From NCBI GenBank assembly GCA_937967685.1, contig CALBTX010000001.1, positions 1 to 25,083 on the forward strand: DNA of 25,083 bases, read 5' to 3'. Source of the stretch: an uncultured Bacillaceae bacterium (lineage in GTDB: Bacteria > Bacillota > Bacilli > Caldalkalibacillales > Caldalkalibacillaceae). The translations under genes and the position numbers were made by a program. Shown here one piece after another: positions 13,279-20,646 of the stretch; positions within the stretch are counted from its first letter, which is position 1, and each line of letters begins with the position of its first letter. The notes beneath the pieces were generated by a model. That model was not told the DNA's origin. It made no database searches and saw nothing but the letters and a program-made list of their open reading frames with translations.

Positions 13279-13311
13279 TTATTTTGTTGACTAGAAACGG
13301 GGTGATTGACA

Positions 13312-14004
13312 ATGGAACTTGATTACTCCTTGCCTCGTATGATTGCCAAACAAATTGCTGCGGACATTTTCAATCGAGAACTAAAACCGGGCCAAAAAGT
13401 GATTGAAGAGCGTTATGCGGAGCGGTTCAACATTAGCCGTGCCCCCGTACGGGAGGCGCTCTATTTGTTGGCAACGGAAGGTTTGGTTGAACGCGTGCCG
13501 AGAAGAGGATCTTTTGTGAAACGCTATACAAAACGGGATATAAAAGACCTGTATGAAATGCGCCTGTCGATCGAACTGATGGCCATTCAAAGAATTAAGC
13601 AGCCTTTTCCGCGAGAACACGTGGAAAAAATGGAGCAAATATTGACGAAGATGACCGATGCGGCGGTGAGTGAAGATCGCGAAACATATACTGAGCTGAA
13701 CAGGGAATACCATTTACAACTGATCAAATTATCCAAGAGCACAGTGTTCGAAAATATTTACTCCCAGTTAGGCTCTCCTTTGGTTGCTTTGCAAAAAATA
13801 TCTTTTTCCGACGCGCAAAATATGGAAAATTCTCTTGAAGACCATAAACTGTTGTGGAAACTGCTGCTTAGCGGCAAGAATGCCATCGCTGAAGGCGTGC
13901 TCAAGGAACATAACAAACTGGCGCTGGAACGGGTTCGTCAACAGATTGATCAGGGAGGGAAGGTTCATGAAGGTCATCATCAGTCGCTTAGATCCAAAGG
14001 CTAA
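13312..14004 (+). CDS. GntR family transcriptional regulator, FCD subfamily (regulator 2)
   Basis: A 230-residue regulator with an N-terminal winged helix-turn-helix (about residues 5-72; FNISRAPVREALYLLATEGLVE) and a C-terminal FCD domain with likely ligands Asn130, His134, His178 and His200. An in-frame TTG at 13306 exists, but ATG 13312 is better placed behind GGGGTGAT. It is only loosely similar to the regulator at 2665. It follows the TRAP operon and overlaps the next gene by 38 bases, so it and the crotonase are almost certainly one transcript. It probably regulates dctPQM, itself, or the whole cluster; the effector is unknown. Confidence 0.9.
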   Translation: MELDYSLPRMIAKQIAADIFNRELKPGQKVIEERYAERFNISRAPVREALYLLATEGLVERVPRRGSFVKRYTKRDIKDLYEMRLSIELMAIQRIKQPFPREHVEKMEQILTKMTDAAVSEDRETYTELNREYHLQLIKLSKSTVFENIYSQLGSPLVALQKISFSDAQNMENSLEDHKLLWKLLLSGKNAIAEGVLKEHNKLALERVRQQIDQGGKVHEGHHQSLRSKG

Positions 14005-14767
14005 AATCACTTTGCAGGAAACAGCGGGTCTGGCCATCATCACCTTGCACCGGCCTCATTTGCGCAATGCACTCACGGCAAAAATGTGGAGTGAACTGGC
14101 TGAACTGGGTGAAAGCGTTGTGCAGAATCCAAAAAATAAAGTGTTGTTGTTGCGCGGGGCCGGCCAGCAATTTACAGCCGGATCAGACATTAAGGAATTT
14201 CATACGATGTCATTGCGCGAAGCAGAAAATACATTTGTATTAATGGAAAAGGCCATCTCCACCTTTGAACAGCTGCCCATTCCGACCATCGGCGTGATCA
14301 ACGGTCCGGCTATGGGAGCCGGTTTGGAACTGGCTTTAGCCTGTGATATCCGCATCGGTTCCCACCAGGCAAGGATGGGCATCCCGGTTGGCAGACTGGG
14401 CATTACGATCAATCAGAAATTTGCCCAACGGCTTGTTGATCTGATTGGACCGAGCCGTACGAAGGACTTGGTCTATACCGGCCGAATCTTCGATGCAGAA
14501 GAATGTTTGCGCCTGGGCCTGCTCAATTATTTGGTGAAAGAAGATGAACTCGATCGCTTTGCTTTGGAGAAAGGACATTTGGTGGCTTCTCAATCCCCGG
14601 CGTCAGTGTATGCGGTTAAACGTTCTGTGGCCATGTGTTTGAATCGGATGGAAATCCCATGGGGAAGTACCAGCACCGTTTTCGTCGACCCTCATGATTT
14701 CCCGGAAGGTGTGGCATCTTTTGTTGAAAAAAGGCCGCCCAATTTTCAAAAACGAATTATTCGCTGA
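13967..14767 (+). CDS. Crotonase-fold enzyme 2 (enoyl-CoA hydratase/isomerase family)
   Basis: A 266-residue crotonase superfamily protein. Oxyanion-hole motifs TAGSDI and GPAMGAGLELALACDI are present, and the first hydratase glutamate is kept in GAGLELA. The second catalytic glutamate is missing: where hydratases have PE-x-x-LG this protein reads GIPVGRLGITINQ, which also lacks the tyrosine of the decarboxylase-like paralogue at 4682. The C-terminal EGVASFVEKRPPNF resembles that paralogue. The start is ATG 13967 behind AGGGAGGGAAGG; longer in-frame readings upstream only shadow the regulator. The gene overlaps the GntR gene by 38 bases in another frame. The superfamily is clear, but the reaction cannot be assigned and simple hydration is doubtful. 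Confidence 0.88.
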   Translation: MKVIISRLDPKAKITLQETAGLAIITLHRPHLRNALTAKMWSELAELGESVVQNPKNKVLLLRGAGQQFTAGSDIKEFHTMSLREAENTFVLMEKAISTFEQLPIPTIGVINGPAMGAGLELALACDIRIGSHQARMGIPVGRLGITINQKFAQRLVDLIGPSRTKDLVYTGRIFDAEECLRLGLLNYLVKEDELDRFALEKGHLVASQSPASVYAVKRSVAMCLNRMEIPWGSTSTVFVDPHDFPEGVASFVEKRPPNFQKRIIR

Positions 14768-14832
14768 TCATAAGGAAAGGTCTTTCGCCAAGGATGGTAT
14801 GTCAAGGATGGTGAGAATCGGGCGGAATGGCT

Positions 14833-14850
14833 CCGGCTTCGCCAAGCCGG
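14833..14850 (+). other. Small perfect hairpin after the second crotonase gene
   Basis: CCGGCTT (14833-14839) and AAGCCGG (14844-14850) form a 7-bp stem with a 4-base loop. A T5 run follows only after eight further bases. It lies between two copies of TTTCGCCAAGGATG (14783-14796 and 14859-14872). Confidence 0.5.
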
Positions 14851-14879
14851 GTGAGGTTTTTCGCCAAGGATGATGAGTG

Positions 14880-14923
14880 GCGGGTATGTGAGGTTTTGCC
14901 TCCATGCCCGCTGTTTCTTTTTT
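14880..14923 (+). terminator. Intrinsic terminator after the second crotonase gene
   Basis: GCGGGTATG(T)GAGG pairs with CCTCCATGCCCGC around a short T-rich loop, with one bulged T and one G-T wobble, followed by a T-rich tract (TGTTTCTTTTTT). It separates the catabolic cluster from gltC, which converges from the right. Confidence 0.75.
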
Positions 14924-14947
14924 CCGTCGCTTTGCTCATCGCTCTAT

Positions 14948-15850
14948 TTAAATGCCGAAACGCCTGACGTTATCGTAGAAATGACAGATGTAGTCAAAGA
15001 ACAACTTTTCTGAAGGAGATAAATCCCTTTTCTTGGTGGAAATGATCCCCACCGTCCGGCGAATGATCGGTTCAAGCACCGCTATTTTTGTGGTGCCTTT
15101 AGGGATATTGTGCATGACGGTCGTTTCGGGAAGGATGCTCACGCCAAGCCCAGCTGCCACTAAGTTTTTTATCGTGTCGATGTCTTCTCCTTCAAAGGCG
15201 ATTGCCGGCTGAAAACCATTTTGCTGACATGCTTCAAGGATGATGTTATGCTCCAGGCCTATACGCAGCAGAATAAAAGGATCGCTGCGCAGCTGATTAA
15301 GGCGGATGGACGGCTGTTTGGCCAAAGGATGGTCTTCCGGCACCAAAGCGATCATTTTCTCGCTAAAAAAGATTTTCCCGCTTACTTTCTTTTCGTCCTT
15401 GGGGACGGGTGTAACGAAGGCGAGATTGATTTTTCCTTGAACGATGGATCGGAACAAGTATTGGATACTCCCTTGTTCGACATGCAAGTTGATGCGGGGG
15501 TATTTTTGCCTGAATGAGGAAATGACCGTCGGTAACGTGTTCGCAGATAAACTGTTCGGAAAACCGATGCGTATAACCCCGGCCTCCGGATCAAGAAATT
15601 CGTTCACCTTCTCCACCGCATGATCCATTTCAAGCAAGGCCATCTCGATATGTTCGAGGAAGATGCGTCCCACGGGAGTCAGTTTGACATTTCGTCCGGA
15701 ACGTTCGAACAACTTCACATTTAATTCTTTTTCCAAATTGGCGATTTGTTGACTGACGGCGGATTGGGCCACATTTAAGGTTAATGCGGCTTCGGTCATA
15801 TGCTCCTTTTTAGCCACCTCGATAAAATATTTAATTTGTCGGATCTCCAT
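14948..15850 (-). CDS. gltC: LysR family activator of glutamate synthase, GltC
   Basis: A 300-residue LysR-type regulator. The N-terminal helix-turn-helix (about residues 1-60, MEIRQIKYFIEVAKKEHMTE then LNVAQSAVSQQIANLEKEL) and the substrate-binding domain (about 90-300) closely resemble B. subtilis GltC in sequence and exact length, including the FDYICHFYDN-type C-terminus. In B. subtilis GltC activates gltAB and represses itself, responding to glutamate/2-oxoglutarate balance and to glutamate dehydrogenase. Here it is divergent from gltA with 127 bases between the ATG codons, the same arrangement. AGGGGGG precedes the ATG. The shared control region has an inverted repeat overlapping its probable -35 box, consistent with autorepression. 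Confidence 0.92.
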   Translation of the reverse strand: MEIRQIKYFIEVAKKEHMTEAALTLNVAQSAVSQQIANLEKELNVKLFERSGRNVKLTPVGRIFLEHIEMALLEMDHAVEKVNEFLDPEAGVIRIGFPNSLSANTLPTVISSFRQKYPRINLHVEQGSIQYLFRSIVQGKINLAFVTPVPKDEKKVSGKIFFSEKMIALVPEDHPLAKQPSIRLNQLRSDPFILLRIGLEHNIILEACQQNGFQPAIAFEGEDIDTIKNLVAAGLGVSILPETTVMHNIPKGTTKIAVLEPIIRRTVGIISTKKRDLSPSEKLFFDYICHFYDNVRRFGI

Positions 15851-15885
15851 CTGTTATTCCCCCCTCTTTTACAATTGATCATTTT

Positions 15886-15906
15886 TTAAGATGGTTTTTA
15901 TCTTAA
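15886..15906. promoter_or_regulatory. Candidate GltC box, TTAAGAT-N7-ATCTTAA
   Basis: A perfect 7-bp inverted repeat with a 7-base spacer is centred about 53 bases upstream of the predicted gltA transcription start, where LysR activators usually bind. It overlaps a plausible gltC -35 box on the minus strand (TTAAGA, 15901-15906, with AATGAT 17 bases on). A direct repeat TTAATTAT (15903 and 15923, 20 bp apart) extends towards the gltA promoter and may be a second contact. Confidence 0.6.
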
Positions 15907-15913
15907 TTATATA

Positions 15914-15942
15914 TTGAACAGATTAATTATGGCTAGTAAAAT
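15914..15942 (+). promoter_or_regulatory. Sigma-A type promoter for gltAB
   Basis: TTGAAC, 17-base spacer, TAAAAT. The predicted start near 15949 gives a leader of about 30 bases before the gltA ATG. It lies immediately downstream of the candidate GltC inverted repeat. Confidence 0.7.
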
Positions 15943-15977
15943 TTGATTAAGAAGACGGGGTGAGGAGATGTGAACAG

Positions 15978-18900
15978 ATGAAATTTCGCAAAGGACTATA
16001 TGATCCGTCGTTCGAACATGATGCTTGCGGGGTCGGGTTGATCGCCCACATTAAAGGTCAAGCTTCGCACCAAATTGTGAGGCAAGGCCTTTCCATGTTA
16101 TGCAGGCAGGAACATCGCGGAGGTAAAGGAAGCGACCCCGATAGCGGAGACGGTGCCGGCATCATGTTGCAAATCCCTCACGAATTTTTGCAGAAACAGA
16201 CGGCTATCGCACTGCCTGAACCCGGCAAATATGCCATCGGCATGGTCTTTTTGCCGAATGATCAAGCGTGCAGAAATAAATGTGAACGTCAATTGGAAAA
16301 TATCGTCCGGCGGGAAGGACAAAAATTCCTTGGCTGGCGCACAGTGCCCGTCAATCAGGACGCGATAGGGGAAGCAGCCAAAGCGTGCCAGCCTGTCATC
16401 AAGCAGTTTTTTATCGCCCCGGGCACCTCCGTTCAAGACCAGATGGATTTTGAACGCAAGCTGTATGTCATTCGCAAACAGGCTGAAAAAATCATCCGCC
16501 GAGGCATGGCCCAAACAGACATATTCTACGTGGCCAGCTTATCCAGCCGCACGATTGTGTACAAAGGCATGCTGACGCCTTGGCAGGTGGATCGCTTTTT
16601 TACCGATCTGCAAGATACAACCTTGGCTTCGGCGTTTGCGCTTGTACATTCGCGTTTTAGTACGAATACGTTTCCCAGCTGGGAGCGCGCTCAGCCGAAT
16701 CGATATTTAATTCATAATGGGGAAATCAACACGCTTCGTGGCAATGTCCATTGGATGAATGCTCGTGAAAAGAGGTGTGCATCAGAGGCGTTCGGGGACG
16801 ACATCAACCGCGTGTTCCCGGTTGTGGATGCGGAAGGAAGCGATTCAGCGGCTCTCGACAACGTCCTGGAATTTTTAACGCTTGGCGGCCGTTCGCTCTC
16901 TCATGCGGCGATGATGATGATTCCCGAACCATGGGATCGCGATGAGACGATGGATGAAGACTTAAAAGCTTTTTACGAGTACCACAGCACTTTGATGGAG
17001 CCGTGGGATGGCCCAACATCCATAGTATTTTGCGACGGGACGCAAATCTGTGCCATGCTTGATCGCAATGGACTTCGCCCGGGACGCTACTACTTGACTG
17101 ATGACGATTGCATCATTTTTGCTTCGGAAGCAGGGGTGTTAGACATCCCCGAAGAGAAAATTTTGCAAAAGCGTCTCCTCGAACCGGGACAATTGTTACT
17201 CATCGATTTTGCCGAAGGGCGGTTGGTGCCGAATGAAGAGATTAAACAGCGGACGGCTGCGGCATATCCATATCGTCGCTGGCTGGATGAACATCTCGTT
17301 CATGTGAATGATTTGCCGGTCAAAGCGATCCAGGAAAAAGCAGCAGAAGAAGTCACAGATCCAAACGAACTGCTCAGACGTCAGCAAGCTCACGGATATA
17401 CGTACGAAGAACTGACGAAACAACTCAAGCCGATGATCACGGAGAAACAGGATCCGCTAGGCTCTATGGGGTATGATGCACCGCTCGCTGTCCTATCTGA
17501 GCAGCCGCAGCTCTTGTACAACTATTTCAAGCAACAATTTGCCCAAGTGACAAACCCTCCTATCGATGTGATCCGGGAACAGGCGATCACGTCAACGGTC
17601 ACGACTTTGGGAGCCGAACGGAACTTGCTCTGTCCAGAGCCAATCAGTTGCCGTCATATTCGTCTTGAGTCACCGCTTATTGACGGTCTCACGTGGAAAA
17701 AGCTGCTTAACAACAGACATGACGCTTTCCGCATCAAGCGATTGTCCGCCCTGTTTCCAGTCGCTGAAGGAGCGCAAGGTTTGACGGAGGCGCTAGACAG
17801 GCTGTTTGCTGAAGCGGACCAGGCGATCGCCGAAGGTTATGCGCTGTTGGTGTTGTCCGACCGGGACATGGGATCTGCTCAGGCGGCGATACCGGCGCTC
17901 TTGGCGGTGTCCGGACTGCATCATCATTTGATTCGCCAAGGCACTCGGACCCAAGTGAGTCTAATTGCTGAAACCGGTGAAGCGCGGGACGTGCATCAAT
18001 TTTGTCTGCTGTTGGGCTACGGGGCGAATGCAATTTATCCATACTTGGCCATTGCCACCATTGAACAAATGGCCATGGAGGGTGAATGGGAAGGTATTAA
18101 CCGTGCTCAAGCAGTCGGCACGTACTTGGTTACAGCGTTGCACGGTATACAGAAAGTGTTGGCCAAAATGGGCATTTCCACGATTCAAAGTTATCGCGGT
18201 GCGCAAATATTTGAAGCGATCGGCATTAATTCATCTGTCATTGATCGCTATTTCACCGGCACCGCTTCCCGAATCGAAGGTATCGGGCTGGAAATCATCG
18301 CTGAGGAAACGCTCATGCGCCACAAAAGAGCATATGCTGATCACATCTATAAAGAGCGAGCCCTCGATTCCGGGAGTGATTTTCAATGGCGCCGTAACGG
18401 AGAGTATCACAAAGTTCACGGAATAACGGTTCACACACTGCAGCGAGCGACTCGCCAAAACGATTACGCGCTGTACAAACGGTATACTGAGCTGGTCAAT
18501 GAAGAAAAGATGACGTTTTTGCGCAATTTGTGGACGTTTAAACCAGATAGAAAGCCGATTCCGCTTGAGGAAGTAGAGTCCGTTGAGGCCATTTGCCGCC
18601 GGTTCAAAACGGGTGCCATGTCTTACGGTTCCATCAGTCAGGAAGCGCATGAGGCGTTGGCGATTGCCATGAACCGCATCGGCGGCAAAAGTAACAGCGG
18701 GGAAGGGGGAGAAGACCCGAGGCGGTTTTTACCGGATGATCATGGCGATTGGCGGCGAAGCGCCATTAAGCAGGTGGCATCCGGCCGATTTGGCGTTACC
18801 AGTCATTATTTGACGAACGCCGATGAAATCCAAATCAAAATCGCCCAGGGGGCCAAACCCGGTGAAGGCGGTCAGCTCCCGGGAGAGAAAGTGTATCCGT

Positions 18901-20501
18901 GGATTGCCAAAGTGCGCGGGTCCACACCCGGCGTCGGCTTGATATCGCCCCCGCCGCACCACGACATCTATTCCATTGAAGATCTCGCCCAGCTCATTTA
19001 CGATCTGAAAAAGGCGAATCCCCAAGCGAGAATCAATGTGAAGTTAGTTGCCAAGTCGGGCGTCGGCACGATCGCCGCCGGTGTAGCAAAAGGATTGGCC
19101 GATGTCATCTTAATCAGCGGATACGAAGGCGGAACCGGAGCGGCCGCGAGAACGAGCATTAAACACGCCGGGATTCCGTGGGAAATCGGCCTGGCGGAAA
19201 CGCATCAGACACTCGTTTTAAATAAGCTGCGTGACCGGGTCGTCTTGGAAACAGACGGGAAAATGATGACCGGCCGCGACGTTGTTATCGCCGCTTTGCT
19301 CGGAGCGGAAGAATACGGATTTTCCACTGCGCCGCTCATAGCGCTCGGCTGCGTCATGATGCGCGCTTGTCAATTGAACACGTGTCCGGTCGGCATTGCT
19401 ACTCAAGATCCGCAGCTCAGAAAGCGATTCATGGGTCAGCCCGAATTTGTCGTCCGTTTCATGCGGTTTGTCGCCCGGGAAGTTCGCGAAATGATGGCCG
19501 AACTCGGATTTCGCACCATGAATGAGATGATTGGACGCACCGATGTGCTGACCGTTGATGAAAAGGCCAAAAATCATTGGAAAGCAAAATATCTGGATTT
19601 TTCACGCCTGTTCTATCAGCCGGATGTGCCTTGGGAAGAAGTTGGCAGGTACAAGCGGCGTCCACAGCATCACCAGCTCAGTCAATCGCTAGACAAGCGA
19701 AAATTGCTGCCTATTTGCCAATCCGCCCTTGAAAGGAAAACGCCTGTGCACGCTGAATTGCCGATTGACAACACCGACCGCGCAGTCGGCACCATTCTCG
19801 GTCATGAAATAACGAAACGGTACGGTGCGGAAGGATTGCCGGATAATACGATCCATTTGTGTTTTAAAGGCACAGCCGGGCAAAGCTTCGGCGCTTTTAT
19901 TCCACGAGGCATCACGCTTCGCTTGGAGGGAGATGCCAATGATTACGTCGGAAAGGGTCTGTCCGGTGGAAAAATTATTGTCCACCCGTCGTCAAAAGCA
20001 CTATTTGCCGCTCATGACAATATCGCTGTCGGGAATGTGGCCTTTTACGGAGCCACGGCTGGTGAAGCATATATCAACGGCCGGGCGGGGGAACGTTTTT
20101 GCGTGCGCAACAGCGGTGCCCGCGTTGTGGTGGAAGGCATCGGGAACCATGGTTGTGAGTATATGACAGGTGGACGTGTCGTCATACTCGGCTCTGTCGG
20201 CAAAAATTTTGCTGCGGGAATGTCCGGGGGAATCGCTTATGTCTTGCCGCGACGAAACGACGACGCTTTCAAGCGGCTGTGCAATCAAGAGATGGTTTTA
20301 CTGGAGACGCTCGATGACGCCGAAGAGCAGCATGAGGTGAGGCAAATGATTGAAAATCACGTGGCCCACACAGGCAGCCAAGTCGGGCGAGATGTGCTGC
20401 GTTTTTGGACCGAGTATGTGTCCCGATTCATTAAAGTCATTCCGAAAGACTATAAACGCGTGCTAAAATCGCTCAAATCTTGGGAAACGGTGCAAAGTTA
20501 G
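15978..20501 (+). CDS. gltA: Glutamate synthase (NADPH) large subunit
   Basis: Large subunit of NADPH-dependent glutamate synthase, which converts glutamine plus 2-oxoglutarate to two glutamates. The 1507-residue product is full length. An N-terminal propeptide precedes the amidotransferase nucleophile Cys17 (HDACGVG). The class II glutaminase domain runs to about residue 400. The FMN domain (about 780-1200) shows GGKSNSGEGGEDPRR and the GYEGGTGAA segment. The 3Fe-4S cysteines are Cys1125, Cys1131 and Cys1136 (C-x5-C-x4-CPVG). The C-terminal beta-helix (about 1230-1480) has the GXXGXXXG-type repeats. GTG 15960 is a possible earlier start, but ATG 15978 behind GAGGAG gives a family-like N-terminus. 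gltB follows. Confidence 0.96.
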   Translation: MKFRKGLYDPSFEHDACGVGLIAHIKGQASHQIVRQGLSMLCRQEHRGGKGSDPDSGDGAGIMLQIPHEFLQKQTAIALPEPGKYAIGMVFLPNDQACRNKCERQLENIVRREGQKFLGWRTVPVNQDAIGEAAKACQPVIKQFFIAPGTSVQDQMDFERKLYVIRKQAEKIIRRGMAQTDIFYVASLSSRTIVYKGMLTPWQVDRFFTDLQDTTLASAFALVHSRFSTNTFPSWERAQPNRYLIHNGEINTLRGNVHWMNAREKRCASEAFGDDINRVFPVVDAEGSDSAALDNVLEFLTLGGRSLSHAAMMMIPEPWDRDETMDEDLKAFYEYHSTLMEPWDGPTSIVFCDGTQICAMLDRNGLRPGRYYLTDDDCIIFASEAGVLDIPEEKILQKRLLEPGQLLLIDFAEGRLVPNEEIKQRTAAAYPYRRWLDEHLVHVNDLPVKAIQEKAAEEVTDPNELLRRQQAHGYTYEELTKQLKPMITEKQDPLGSMGYDAPLAVLSEQPQLLYNYFKQQFAQVTNPPIDVIREQAITSTVTTLGAERNLLCPEPISCRHIRLESPLIDGLTWKKLLNNRHDAFRIKRLSALFPVAEGAQGLTEALDRLFAEADQAIAEGYALLVLSDRDMGSAQAAIPALLAVSGLHHHLIRQGTRTQVSLIAETGEARDVHQFCLLLGYGANAIYPYLAIATIEQMAMEGEWEGINRAQAVGTYLVTALHGIQKVLAKMGISTIQSYRGAQIFEAIGINSSVIDRYFTGTASRIEGIGLEIIAEETLMRHKRAYADHIYKERALDSGSDFQWRRNGEYHKVHGITVHTLQRATRQNDYALYKRYTELVNEEKMTFLRNLWTFKPDRKPIPLEEVESVEAICRRFKTGAMSYGSISQEAHEALAIAMNRIGGKSNSGEGGEDPRRFLPDDHGDWRRSAIKQVASGRFGVTSHYLTNADEIQIKIAQGAKPGEGGQLPGEKVYPWIAKVRGSTPGVGLISPPPHHDIYSIEDLAQLIYDLKKANPQARINVKLVAKSGVGTIAAGVAKGLADVILISGYEGGTGAAARTSIKHAGIPWEIGLAETHQTLVLNKLRDRVVLETDGKMMTGRDVVIAALLGAEEYGFSTAPLIALGCVMMRACQLNTCPVGIATQDPQLRKRFMGQPEFVVRFMRFVAREVREMMAELGFRTMNEMIGRTDVLTVDEKAKNHWKAKYLDFSRLFYQPDVPWEEVGRYKRRPQHHQLSQSLDKRKLLPICQSALERKTPVHAELPIDNTDRAVGTILGHEITKRYGAEGLPDNTIHLCFKGTAGQSFGAFIPRGITLRLEGDANDYVGKGLSGGKIIVHPSSKALFAAHDNIAVGNVAFYGATAGEAYINGRAGERFCVRNSGARVVVEGIGNHGCEYMTGGRVVILGSVGKNFAAGMSGGIAYVLPRRNDDAFKRLCNQEMVLLETLDDAEEQHEVRQMIENHVAHTGSQVGRDVLRFWTEYVSRFIKVIPKDYKRVLKSLKSWETVQS

Positions 20502-20515
20502 TATCTGCGATACTA
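20499..20515 (+). other. Small hairpin on the gltA stop codon
   Basis: TAGTATC and GATACTA form a perfect 7-bp stem around TGC, with the gltA stop codon in the 5' arm. A T5 run comes eight bases later. It may modestly reduce read-through into gltB and help set subunit ratios. Confidence 0.35.
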
Positions 20516-20646
20516 TGCGCTATTTTTGACGTCAGGGGAAGGACAGGATGAGCGATATCCGAGTTGCCGTCAAGGCGGGTATGAAACGTTGTGCTGACCG
20601 ATGCTTTGCCTTTTTAGAATTACCTCATGCGAAAGGGGGACGCAGA

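Noticed and set aside
13784..13966. 61-residue upstream extension of the second crotonase
   Set aside because: It is an out-of-frame reading of the GntR gene; the crotonase has its own strong ribosome binding site at 13953-13961.
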